From: an uncultured Saprospiraceae bacterium
GTDB lineage: Bacteria; Bacteroidota; Bacteroidia; Chitinophagales; Saprospiraceae
Reading direction: 5' to 3'
NCBI GenBank assembly: GCA_943788055.1
Contig: CALSOU010000004.1
Location: 248,001 to 312,000, forward strand
Length of the DNA: 64,000 bases
The position numbers and the translations under genes are program-made. The notes beneath the pieces were generated by a model. That model was not told where the DNA came from. It searched no databases and saw only the letters and a program-made list of their open reading frames with translations. Positions within the stretch are counted from its first letter, which is position 1, and every line of letters begins with the position of its first letter. Below are positions 38,132 to 46,381 of the stretch, in pieces.

Positions 38132-39235
38132 CTATTCGTAAACAATATGAATTTCAGCAGCATCAGCGTGCGCTTGGCAAGTTAGAATATATCCGTCGGC
38201 AATATCATCATCATCTAGTGCATGCGCAACTTCCATATGTACTTTACCTGTTTTCATTTTAGCCATACAACTACTGCAAGCTCCTGAACAGCAAGAGTGC
38301 GGGGGGTCATACCCTTCGTCAATCAAACAGTCTAAAATTGATTGTTGAGCATCAATTTTTAACTTGATTGTCTCACCATCGAGTTCAACAGTCAAGTCAC
38401 TAGTGCCTTTGAAATCTCCTACATCGGTCGTTTCTGTCCCATCATCGGTAGTTCCAAAAGATTCGAAATGAATGTTGCTTTTTACAAAAGCGTGTTTGAT
38501 TAGGCGTTCTTGAACGTCAGAATTCATACTTCCAGGACCGCAAATATATGCTTCAGCTAATTGATGATTAGTCACTGGAAACTGTCCTAAAAGCTTCTTG
38601 ATTGTATCTTGTGCAATTCTTCCTGGAAAATAAGGTAGTTGTACGCTAGATTTCTTGAATAAAGAGCCGATTAAACCTCTCTTTTCCTCTTTTGAACTAT
38701 AAGCATGTCGAATATGAAACTGATCTCCATAAGTCGTTACCATTTGCTCGAGTTCAGATTGATAGATTACTTGGGCTTCATCGATATTTCCATAAAGTAG
38801 GTACACTGTACTTAGTGGTTCTTGCTCTAGAATCTCACGAGCAATTGACATCACAGGAGTTATTCCACTTCCCGCAGCAAACAGGTAATATTGCCCTTGT
38901 TTTTCTGGATCTGCTACATAAGTGAATCTTCCATCAGGTGGCATCACATCAATTTTGTCACCAACATTCAAATTGTCGCACATGTAGTTAGAGATTTTTC
39001 CTCCATCAACTCTTTTTACGCAAATTCTCCATTTATTATCTGTCGGCGAACTACTCAGTGAATAAGACCTTCTTTCCTCTTCTCCTTCAATCTCAAATCT
39101 AAGGGTAAGATATTGGCCAGCCTTAAAACGGTAGTCTTCTCTTAGATTCTCGGGAATTTCTAGTACAAAGGATTTTGCTTTCTGAGTTTCTTCTACTATT
39201 TCTGAAATTACGATCTTATTGAATGAATTGCTCAT
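38132..39235 (-). CDS. PaaE-type ferredoxin--NAD(P)H reductase (FAD, NAD and 2Fe-2S domains)
   Basis: Three modules are seen: an FAD-binding barrel with RRSYSLSSSP, an NAD(P) domain with FAAGSGITPVMSIAR and YICGPGSMN, and a C-terminal plant-type 2Fe-2S domain with ligands in HSCCSGACSSCMAK and the last cysteine in YILTCQ. This layout matches PaaE, the electron donor to phenylacetyl-CoA epoxidase, and related oxygenase reductases. ATG at 39235 (MSNSFNKIV) is preferred; a 31-codon upstream extension does not fit the family. No oxygenase subunits adjoin it. A paralogue lies at 43253-44317. Confidence 0.85.
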   Translation of the reverse strand: MSNSFNKIVISEIVEETQKAKSFVLEIPENLREDYRFKAGQYLTLRFEIEGEEERRSYSLSSSPTDNKWRICVKRVDGGKISNYMCDNLNVGDKIDVMPPDGRFTYVADPEKQGQYYLFAAGSGITPVMSIAREILEQEPLSTVYLLYGNIDEAQVIYQSELEQMVTTYGDQFHIRHAYSSKEEKRGLIGSLFKKSSVQLPYFPGRIAQDTIKKLLGQFPVTNHQLAEAYICGPGSMNSDVQERLIKHAFVKSNIHFESFGTTDDGTETTDVGDFKGTSDLTVELDGETIKLKIDAQQSILDCLIDEGYDPPHSCCSGACSSCMAKMKTGKVHMEVAHALDDDDIADGYILTCQAHADAAEIHIVYE

Positions 39236-39456
39236 ATGATTATTCGATATTAAAGTATTAGGCCATTGTATCACTCGTTTGCATTTAGCTTGCCTTCTAG
39301 TGATATTGACGATTATTTGGGTACACAAAGATGAAAAAAATACTCGAGTTGCATTTTGGAGTAAATCAGTGACTTCAGTAAAAATGCAATACCCAACATC
39401 AAAAACGTCAAAGTCATCTTTTGGGTTTATATTTATCCTTTCAATATGAAAATATT

Positions 39457-40170
39457 ATGCTTTTATCGATAATTATTCCCACTTATAACGAAGCTAGAAC
39501 AATCCACTTAATTTTGGATAAGGTTCAAGCTGTCGATTTGATAGGAGGATTTGAAAAGGAGATTATTATTGTCAATGATTGTTCTACAGACGAGACAGAA
39601 TCCGCAATTAAGTCATATATCAGTAAGAACCCTGAATTTAATATTCAATATCGAAAGCACAAAGTTAATCAAGGTAAGGGAGCTGCTTTACATACAGGAA
39701 TTGTTGAGGCTACAGGTGATATTGTTGTTATTCAAGATGCTGATTTGGAATACGACCCAGAAGAGTATAATATTCTACTTGGTCCCATTTTGAGCGGTCA
39801 AGCTGACGTTGTGTATGGTTCTAGATTCATGGGTGGAAAACCACACCGGATTTTGTTTTATTGGCACTCTATCGGGAATAAGTTCCTTACCGCATTGAGT
39901 AATATGATGACAAATCTGAATCTAACCGATATGGAAACCTGCTATAAGATGTGGAAGAGTGATATCATAAAGTCACTTAGTCTCGAAGAAAAACGTTTCG
40001 GTTTTGAACCAGAAGTTACTGCCAAAGTATCGAGAATAAAAGGTGCGAGAATTTATGAGGTGGGAATCAGCTACTATGGTCGATCGTTTGAAGACGGTAA
40101 AAAAATCGGTTGGCAAGATGGATTCAGAGCCATTTATTGCATTTTGAAGTATAATATTTGGAGTAGGTAA
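39457..40170 (+). CDS. Family 2 glycosyltransferase (DPM1/GtrB-like)
   Basis: The GT-A fold motifs are [11 protein letters not shown] at the N-terminus, [13 protein letters not shown] for nucleotide-sugar binding, [11 protein letters not shown] for the DxD metal site, and [12 protein letters not shown] with the acceptor-site glutamate. Similar enzymes move a sugar from a nucleotide donor to polyprenyl phosphate at the membrane. There is no C-terminal transmembrane segment here. ATG at 39457 fits the family start; a TTG at 39421 is less likely. Donor and acceptor are not known. Confidence 0.83.
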   Translation: MLLSIIIPTYNEARTIHLILDKVQAVDLIGGFEKEIIIVNDCSTDETESAIKSYISKNPEFNIQYRKHKVNQGKGAALHTGIVEATGDIVVIQDADLEYDPEEYNILLGPILSGQADVVYGSRFMGGKPHRILFYWHSIGNKFLTALSNMMTNLNLTDMETCYKMWKSDIIKSLSLEEKRFGFEPEVTAKVSRIKGARIYEVGISYYGRSFEDGKKIGWQDGFRAIYCILKYNIWSR

Positions 40171-40198
40171 AAGCAGGACTTTCGTCCAAAAGAGGTAC

Positions 40199-40951
40199 AT
40201 GGATAATAATCGCACACATATTCTATTTGCATCAGATTTTCACCTGGGTATAGATACTACTCATACTAGTAAAGAACGTGAACTTCGAATCGTCAGGTGG
40301 TTGGCGTCGTATGAGCATGTACTTGCTGAACTTTATCTCGTTGGTGATATTTTTGATTATTGGTACGAGTATAAAACATCTATTCCCAAAGGATTTTCGG
40401 ATCTGCTTGCAATGTTGAAGAGGTTGAGGAACAAGGGAGTGAAAATCTTTTTTTTTACAGGTAATCACGATATGTGGATGTTTAATTACCTAACTCAAGA
40501 ATATGGAATTAAGGTCTACAGAGAGCCTCAGATCGTTTATATTGGTAGGCATACGATGTATATTGGACATGGTGACGGCCTCGGCCCAGGTGATTATAGT
40601 TACAAGATTATTAAGAAGGTATTCACTTCTAAGATTGCACAATGGTTTTTTTCCATTATTCACCCAACCCTTGCACTTGGCCTGATGAAGCGAATTTCAC
40701 AGCGAGATGCTCAGAAATATAGTCGTCTGGATGAATTCAAGGCGGAAGAAGAATGGTTGATAAAATACGCTCAAGATTTTCTTAAAACAGATCAGTCAAT
40801 TGATTATTTTATCTTTGGACACCGACATTTAATGTATGAATATTCGCTTTCTGAAACTTCAAAGATCATTAATCTAGGCGACTGGATTACTCAGGACTCT
40901 TACGCTGTATGGGACGGAAATCAATTACAATTAAGGCAATATGAAGATTAG
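40199..40951 (+). CDS. lpxH: UDP-2,3-diacylglucosamine diphosphatase (LpxH-like)
   Basis: The calcineurin-like metal site is complete: SDFHLG, GDIFDYW, GNHDMW, GHGDG and FGHRH. LpxH removes UMP from UDP-2,3-diacylglucosamine in lipid A synthesis at the inner membrane face; in Bacteroidota this family also has paralogues of unknown substrate. The length of 250 residues is usual. The lipoprotein gene that follows overlaps its 3' end by 11 bp, so they are co-translated. Confidence 0.83.
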   Translation: MDNNRTHILFASDFHLGIDTTHTSKERELRIVRWLASYEHVLAELYLVGDIFDYWYEYKTSIPKGFSDLLAMLKRLRNKGVKIFFFTGNHDMWMFNYLTQEYGIKVYREPQIVYIGRHTMYIGHGDGLGPGDYSYKIIKKVFTSKIAQWFFSIIHPTLALGLMKRISQRDAQKYSRLDEFKAEEEWLIKYAQDFLKTDQSIDYFIFGHRHLMYEYSLSETSKIINLGDWITQDSYAVWDGNQLQLRQYED

Positions 40952-41780
40952 ATTACTCAAGTGTTTTCTAGCAGTAGTTTTTGTCCAACTCAGTTGTAGT
41001 TCATTACGTGAAATTCCAAAGGATTTCGTTGTACCACAATCGTATTCCTATCATATTCAAGGTAGTAAGTTTTCACTTATGAATGTAGATCAGGTTGGAA
41101 ACATGTACTTGGTGAAGAATCAACGTACCTTGCTAAAGTATAATATTGATGGAAACTTAGACAAAACTTTTGATAGCCAACTTGCAGGTTTTATTTATTC
41201 AATTGATGTAGCAAATCCACTTTATTTGCTGGTCTTTTATCGAGATGCAGGGAAAATTATGTTATTTGATCGTAATCTTGCTCCGCTAAAAGAGATTTCG
41301 CTAGCAACATGGACCAAAAACGACATAACTGCTGTGTCATTGTCTAATAATAATCAACTGTGGATGTACGATACAGTTGAAAGAAAACTTCTACGTTACA
41401 GTATTGAAGGTGATAGAGTTTTAGAAAGCGCAGATCTATATGGAGTAACAAACCTCGAATTGTCCATCGAGACGATTCGTGAATACAATAATCAAGTGTA
41501 TCTGCGAAATAGGGAGGGCAAACTATTAGTGTTGGATAATCTAGGACGGTTTATCGATGATGTTGATATTTCGACGGGTTTGCCCTTGAGAGGAGTAGAT
41601 GAGGTGATTTGCTTTCCTAAAGGTGACGAATACGGGTGTTTAAATAAAAGTGCGTTTGAATATACTTACGAACAAGAGTTGGAAGACATTGGAATCGAGG
41701 AGTGTAGAGTTTTGACTTTCGGAGGAATGCTATTTGTGCAGACTGAAGGAGGAGTATTGAATAAGAATTTTAACAAGTAG
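40941..41780 (+). CDS. Hypothetical lipoprotein, beta-propeller-like
   Basis: The lipobox LSC (about Cys19) follows a signal sequence. The 279 residues contain repeated short strands with patterns such as YNIDGNLDKTF, LFDRNLAPLKEI and LVLDNLGRFI, typical of six- to seven-bladed propellers. The start overlaps lpxH by 11 bp. A role in envelope biogenesis is suggested by the linkage only. No enzymatic residues are visible. Confidence 0.68.
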   Translation: MKIRLLKCFLAVVFVQLSCSSLREIPKDFVVPQSYSYHIQGSKFSLMNVDQVGNMYLVKNQRTLLKYNIDGNLDKTFDSQLAGFIYSIDVANPLYLLVFYRDAGKIMLFDRNLAPLKEISLATWTKNDITAVSLSNNNQLWMYDTVERKLLRYSIEGDRVLESADLYGVTNLELSIETIREYNNQVYLRNREGKLLVLDNLGRFIDDVDISTGLPLRGVDEVICFPKGDEYGCLNKSAFEYTYEQELEDIGIEECRVLTFGGMLFVQTEGGVLNKNFNK

Positions 41781-42193
41781 TAAACCTATGTCATGGTATC
41801 TTTATTTCTTTGATTTATAGATATTTATCTCTATAGTTTTTACGACTAGCAAGGTAAAATTAAGTGTAGCAAGTTCATTGTTACATATTTAGACAGTACA
41901 GCAGGTACAATTTGATATTATGTAGATTTATCAAAGTAATATGTTGTTCTTTTTGTAGAATGAATAGATTTTTAAGAAAAAATTGTAGGCAATAGGGCAC
42001 ATACGTACCTATCTCTGCTAGAAATATGTCAATGAGAGTTTCTTGTCAGTTCATGGACCCCTTCGAAGGAGCATTTGAAAACTGCTCGCTGTGCTATGTC
42101 TAAGTTTAAGAGTTGCATGGTATAGGTGTATTAATTAATTGGTTATCAATGTTTTATATGATTTTTTATGTCTTTATTAGTGTCCTTGCCAAC
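41781..42193. other. 413 bp spacer without a visible gene
   Basis: AT-rich. It holds the palindrome CCTTCGAAGG at 42060-42069 followed by the stem GAGCA...TGCTC (42069-42087), and a TTGGTTATCAAT segment at 42139-42160 related to the recurring motif seen elsewhere. No open frame of note. Confidence 0.4.
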
Positions 42194-42930
42194 TCAATCA
42201 AAATTCCGTCGAATTGTCTTGAGTATCCATTTTTCGAATGCCAATCCTAGGAAGTCGTATTGTTCGATATACTTAGTTGCTTTGCTAGAGTACTGGTTTT
42301 TCTCTTCATGAAATGACTTACTACTCAAAAGCTCAGGATTTCTTAGTAGTTTTCCTTTTTGATCATGAAATTTGGGATTAGCTTGGTATTTCTTATTGGG
42401 TTGATCAAGGCGAACTTCCCGATTTCTAATTTTTCTAATGTATTTTCTAGCTTCTTCAATTAAGCTAAATTGATATTTTTGAAATACTTTTTTGAAGCAT
42501 TTCCCTCTCGTCCTCTCATAGGGTTTGTGATATTTGTGAAACGAGATATCAGTATCTTGATTGCTTCGCTAATAATCAGATTCACAGAGTTGAGTACTCG
42601 TTTTGGCCTTTTGATCTTCCGTTTCAATTGATTGAAATATGAAGTTTTGATTTTGTATTCAGATTTAGTTTTGACAATTAGTTGCGAGCCAGTAGGTTTT
42701 ATTACATACTCTAGAATTGACATGTACTCTCCTAATCGTCTATTGATGAGGTTTAAGAATATTCTAACTTCTTTAGGATGTTCGATGAAATGCCTGTTTG
42801 CTGTGCAAAGGCCTTGTAATAGATATATACTATTGTCTTCCATTTGTTTAATCTTAATCATAATAGTCTCTTTAACTTTTAGTGAATTAGCTTTTACTAT
42901 TAGTGTATTGAGTTGGAGTTTTATTCCCAC
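42194..42930 (-). pseudogene. RAYT-like (Y1/HUH transposase-related) gene with frameshift
   Basis: The minus strand has a 156-codon frame (42930 to 42460) that stops shortly after GNASKKYF. Adding one A to the AAAAA run just past that point opens a second frame for about 95 more codons to a TGA at 42194, giving a continuous basic protein of about 250 residues ending in IEQYDFLGLAFEKWILKTI. The segment EYVIKPTGSQLIVKTKS resembles the region where REP-associated tyrosine transposases carry the HUH motif (VIMPNHVHLIV), but the histidines are absent. Family assignment is an inference from this pattern and from the REP-like repeat next to it. It is probably inactive as sequenced. Confidence 0.5.
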
Positions 42931-43057
42931 TTATTGAGTAGGAATTTGAAAATAATTTGTTCCTGACCTATGCTTGATTACTTCAAGAAGACTAGAAATT
43001 GTGTATTCAGAGGAACTGACTGAATATGCTAGAATGGAATCTTGTATTGACGATGCC

Positions 43058-43133
43058 TCGCGTCAGCGATAGAAGCGGGTTCCAACGAACGTCAGTGAGG
43101 AAGGATATGAGCGGATAGCGCGCTGGGACGCCC
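43058..43133 (-). repeat. GC-rich REP-like element, copy 1
   Basis: A stretch far richer in GC than its surroundings starts with CTCGCGTCAGC and ends with GGGACGCCC. Read on the minus strand it shares the opening GGGCrTCC, the inner GCGCT/CCG block, a GTTGGA segment and the closing GCTGACGCrAG, in the same order, with the element at 47862-47953. It lies about 130 bp upstream of the RAYT-like gene. Confidence 0.5.
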
Positions 43134-43214
43134 AACTTTTTGTAAATACTAGAGGATTTTTTAATTTCAAGTTGATTTTTGGAATGAATACAGAAGCTTT
43201 AGTAGAGATATATT

Positions 43215-43247
43215 AAATTTGAATTTTACTAACGAACGTTCATTCGG
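43215..43247 (+). promoter_or_regulatory. Promoter -7 box and TetR-type operator of the PaaE-like gene
   Basis: TAAATTTG at 43215-43222 is a perfect TAnnTTTG box. Directly after it the 18-mer CTAACGAACGTTCATTCG (43230-43247) is an inverted repeat with 7 of 9 pairs matching around the core GAACGTTC, ending 5 bp before the ATG. It resembles TetR-family operators of the TGAATGAnCGnTCATTCA kind, and a tetR gene lies just downstream of the target gene. Confidence 0.55.
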
Positions 43248-43252
43248 TTATT

Positions 43253-44317
43253 ATGGAATTTTACCCACTCAAAGTATCGCATATCGAGCATTTGACTGCT
43301 GACAGTGTACGTGTTGATTTTCACTCTTCTCAACTTGTATCCGAGGATTACAATTATAAATCGGGGCAGTATTTAGTATTTGAGTATGAGATTTACGGAG
43401 AAACCGTGAGACGCTCTTATTCTTTATGCAGCAGCCCTGAAGAGAATACAATCTCGATAGGTATAAAAGTAGTTCCAGGTGGAGTCTTCAGCACCTATGC
43501 TAAAAATGAACTTCAAGTTAATGATGTTGTGATGGCGAGTCTACCTCAAGGTAATTTCGTAAATAAAATGGAGACCGAAGCAGATATGCACTTTGTGTTT
43601 TTCGCTGCTGGTAGTGGTATTACACCCATACTTTCCATGATTAAATCAACATTAAGTTTATCTCCAGATTCCCAAGTCACTTTATTTTATGGTAATAAGA
43701 ATGTTAGATCAATTATGTTTCTAGAGGAGCTTGAAGCTCTAAAGAACCTTTTTGTTGAGCGTCTGCAGGTTTTTCATTTATTGTCAAGGCAGCCTCAAGA
43801 AAGTGAAACGTTTAATGGTCGAATAGATAGAAAGAAGCTAGACCTTTGGATTCCAACTTGTTTTGATACTGGCAAAGTTGATCAGTATTTCTTGTGTGGT
43901 CCTGAAGAGATGATCATGGATGTCAGAGATGGACTTTTTGATCTTGGCATTAAGAGGGACCAGGTATATTTTGAATTGTTTACCACGAATGAGGGTAAGA
44001 AGGCAAGAAAGGAACGGCAAGAGGAAACGGTTTCTTCCAAAAGAATGGAAATTGTCTTGGATGGAAAAACTATGTTGATGGATTTTCGAAAAGATGATGA
44101 TAACATTCTCGACAAAGCACTTCTGCAAGGTGCGGACTTACCCTTTGCCTGTAAAGGTGGCGTTTGTTGTACCTGCAAAGCAAAGTTAGTATCTGGAGAA
44201 GCAAAAATGTACGTTAATTATGGACTCGAGCACGATGAAATCGAACGAGGATACATATTAACTTGTCAATCGTACCCTATTTCTGATCATGTTGTTGTGA
44301 GTTTCGATGCAATGTAA
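43253..44317 (+). CDS. PaaE-type ferredoxin--NAD(P)H reductase, second copy
   Basis: The 354-residue protein has the FAD motif RRSYSLCSSP, the NAD(P) motif FAAGSGITPILSMIKS with FLCGPEEM, and a C-terminal 2Fe-2S cluster site ACKGGVCCTCKAK with the last ligand in YILTCQS. It is a clear paralogue of the reductase at 38132-39235. In phenylacetate degraders such a gene precedes a TetR regulator and the paaABCD oxygenase genes; here only the reductase and the regulator are present. It could donate electrons to an oxygenase or desaturase encoded elsewhere (inference). Confidence 0.86.
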   Translation: MEFYPLKVSHIEHLTADSVRVDFHSSQLVSEDYNYKSGQYLVFEYEIYGETVRRSYSLCSSPEENTISIGIKVVPGGVFSTYAKNELQVNDVVMASLPQGNFVNKMETEADMHFVFFAAGSGITPILSMIKSTLSLSPDSQVTLFYGNKNVRSIMFLEELEALKNLFVERLQVFHLLSRQPQESETFNGRIDRKKLDLWIPTCFDTGKVDQYFLCGPEEMIMDVRDGLFDLGIKRDQVYFELFTTNEGKKARKERQEETVSSKRMEIVLDGKTMLMDFRKDDDNILDKALLQGADLPFACKGGVCCTCKAKLVSGEAKMYVNYGLEHDEIERGYILTCQSYPISDHVVVSFDAM

Positions 44318-44325
44318 CTGTGACT

Positions 44326-44901
44326 ATGGCCAAGAAAATTTCAAAGAAGGATGAGATATACATTGCGGCAGCTAAGCTGTTCAAGACGAATGGATATCAG
44401 GCGACTTCAATGCGTCAATTAGCAAAAGAAGTGGGCTTGGAAGCTTCTTCTTTATACAGTCATATTTCTAGCAAACAGGAGATTCTTTCACAGATTTGTT
44501 TGAACGAAGCTAACAAGTTTCAAGACAATTTGAATATTACTTTGAGAGAAGAGCAGGATGTTTTTGAACTACTTAGGAAGATTTCTTACTACCACATAGA
44601 GACGGCTTTGGAAGATCCTATGTCTGTGACGGTTTTTAATGATGAATGGAGACATCTAGAAGAACCTACAATATCCCAGTTTAGAAGTAAGCGAAAAGCT
44701 TATGAAAAGCAAATTCTAGATATAATTGAACGTGGAATTGATGAAGACTTGATTATTCAAGGAGATTCATTTGTTCTGTATCAAACGTTCTTGTCATCAT
44801 TCAAGTGGCTATATCTATGGTATCGTCCCGGTCGAGAAATTGATAAAGATAGTCTGAAAGCGGATATTTCAGGTGTCATTTTGAAAGGCCTACGAAAATA
44901 A
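44326..44901 (+). CDS. TetR-family transcriptional regulator
   Basis: The N-terminal helix-turn-helix reads AAKLFKTNGYQATSMRQLAKEVGLEASSLYSHISSK (given in parts: TSMRQLAKEVG, SSLYSHISSK), the standard TetR DNA-binding domain, followed by an all-helical ligand domain to residue 191. The type resembles PaaR/FadR-like regulators that sense acyl-CoA compounds. The start lies 8 bp after the reductase gene; a GTG at 44320 would add two residues. The palindrome at 43230-43247 is the likely operator, making a self-repressed two-gene unit. Confidence 0.85.
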   Translation: MAKKISKKDEIYIAAAKLFKTNGYQATSMRQLAKEVGLEASSLYSHISSKQEILSQICLNEANKFQDNLNITLREEQDVFELLRKISYYHIETALEDPMSVTVFNDEWRHLEEPTISQFRSKRKAYEKQILDIIERGIDEDLIIQGDSFVLYQTFLSSFKWLYLWYRPGREIDKDSLKADISGVILKGLRK

Positions 44902-44906
44902 AAAGA

Positions 44907-44930
44907 GCGCGATATTCATCACGCACTTTC
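44907..44930 (+). terminator. Terminator after the TetR gene
   Basis: GCGC-GAT-ATTC-ATC-ACGC forms an imperfect stem (one C-A mismatch) six bases past the stop, followed by ACTTTC. The T-tract is weak. Confidence 0.4.
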
Positions 44931-44985
44931 AAAATCGGTTTAAAAGTAAATTGTTTATGATCCCCCAATCATAAAGCTTTTTATA

Positions 44986-45225
44986 CTAGTCCTTCACTTC
45001 AAAAGTCAGTTTTAGATTAACTCTGTATTCTTTTACTTTGTCATTTTCGACAACAGCACTCTGGCTTTGAACGAAGATGGACTTTATTCCTTTGACCGTT
45101 GATGATTTTCTAACTGCGGAATGTTTTGGTACTAGTTGTATGGAAATCACTGGTTCGCCAAGGACTAAAGGATTTAGCACAAGAGATGCAAGTAAGATTG
45201 ATTTTGTGGACCTAGATGATACCAA
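44986..45225 (-). pseudogene. Dodecin remnant
   Basis: The last 43 residues of this frame (AVRKSSTVKGIKSIFVQSQ and AVVENDKVKEYRVNLKLTF) match the C-terminal helix and two strands of dodecin, a small flavin-binding protein of about 68 residues. The N-terminal strand and the Ser-Trp-Glu motif that begin a normal dodecin are missing; the 35 residues before the match are unrelated, apart from VISIQLVPKHS, which may be a damaged version of the first strand. An internal deletion and loss of the start is the simplest reading. It faces the broken ppa gene. Confidence 0.6.
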
Positions 45226-45363
45226 CGAATAACTGGTATTTTGAGCAATAATTCTTACAGCTTGATAGAATAGATTAAATGTTATACCTTACATTAAGGT
45301 GAATCATTTTTATTGGACAAATTGGAAAAATATTCGCGCTTTTCTGCCTAAGGACACTGAACA

Positions 45364-45814
45364 TTGTTTGGTTTATTGAAACTGGATAGAGTTCTTTACG
45401 CATCAATGTATTACCCAGCAAATTATGGATTCATTCCTCAAACATATTGTGATGACTATGATCCATTGGATATTCTAGTCTTATCCCAAATCGCAATTCA
45501 ACCTTTGTGCATGGTCGAGGCAAAAGTTATTGGCGCTATGAGAATGCTGGATGGTGATGAAAAGGATGATAAGATTATTGCAGTTTCATTAAATGATATG
45601 AGTGTTAATCACGTAGAAGACGTTTCGGAAATACCTTAGCATTTTTTTGCTTGAATTAAGAAATTTCTTTGAAGATTATAAGAAATTGGAGCACAAAACA
45701 GTGATTGTAGAAGAATTTCAAAAGAAAGATACAGCGTTGGATATAATAAGACAGTCGATTGTAGACTTCGGAGAATATATGAAGAAGAAAAATTATTCTT
45801 TTGAGGCTCACTAA
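45364..45814 (+). pseudogene. ppa: Inorganic pyrophosphatase remnant (family I), stop and frameshift
   Basis: The first frame encodes [20 protein letters not shown], the metal site [12 protein letters not shown] and [10 protein letters not shown], all standard soluble pyrophosphatase residues. It then meets an in-frame TAG right after SEIP (45637-45639), and one extra T in the T7 run that follows shifts the frame. The rest, [20 protein letters not shown] to SFEAH, continues in another frame to TAA at 45814. About 30 residues expected at the N-terminus, including the first Glu/Lys metal-site residues, are not recognisable. Two or three separate lesions make this a genuine pseudogene rather than a single read error. 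Confidence 0.85.
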
Positions 45815-45864
45815 TGATCATAAATAACAGTTATGATGCGATTAGGTACTTGTATTAAATAATA

Positions 45865-45872
45865 TATATTTG
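45865..45872 (+). promoter_or_regulatory. Putative -7 box of the tRNA-Leu promoter
   Basis: TATATTTG matches TAnnTTTG and ends 17 bp before the mature tRNA 5' end. No good TTG is found at the normal spacing. Confidence 0.45.
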
Positions 45873-45889
45873 CAATCGCTATAGCGCCC

Positions 45890-45973
45890 GCCCGGGTGCT
45901 GAAATTGGTAGACAGGCATGCTTGAGGGGCATGTGTCCTTATGGGCGTGCGGGTTCGACTCCCGCTCCGGGCA
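45890..45973 (+). tRNA. tRNA-Leu (anticodon GAG)
   Basis: A complete type II cloverleaf of 84 nt is seen. The acceptor stem GCCCGGG pairs with TCCGGGC with one G-T wobble, and the discriminator is A. The anticodon stem CATGC/GCATG encloses TTGAGGG, giving anticodon GAG, which reads CUU and CUC leucine codons. The long variable arm TGTCC-TTAT-GGGCG and the T arm GCGGG-TTCGACT-CCCGC fit leucine. CCA is not encoded. Confidence 0.95.
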
Positions 45974-46381
45974 CAAAGAAAGAGATTCATCGGTAGGTGG
46001 GTCTTATTGTCTTTTAAAGCAATCACTACTTGATACTCAATATTAGATAGGCTTAAAGATCAAAAAAGTAGGCTACACTTGCCATAAAATATTGATTTAC
46101 AATATTGTGAGACTTTTTTTAAGAGTAAAGTCGTCCCACTAAAGTACAAGTAAATTGAACCTCTTGTCATATCTCTGCGCTATGAGTCAGTAGATATATC
46201 TTACAGTCTAGATGATTGACGAAAGACCTATGCTACAGCTGATTGTTATTTATTGATTATCAATTGTTTATGGTTCTTTTTTTATAGTTTAATAGTTTTC
46301 ATACTAATCAAACTGACCGACATTTACAATTGATCCTAACTTCCATTACCTTTGATAGTCTACAGTAAATCGTAATGATAT
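45974..46381. other. Spacer between tRNA-Leu and the symporter gene
   Basis: AATATTG-ATTTA-CAATATT (46088-46106), followed eight bases later by T7, may terminate the tRNA transcript. TTGATTATCAATTGTTTATG at 46252-46271 is the left half of the recurring intergenic motif. No gene is seen. Confidence 0.4.

Noticed and set aside
38056-38262. 68-codon + strand frame before the reductase gene
   Set aside because: Most of it lies antisense to the 2Fe-2S domain of the reductase and the product is low in coding character.
45890-46381. tRNA-Leu as an integration site for an island
   Set aside because: No repeat of the tRNA 3' end was found downstream and no integrase is nearby.
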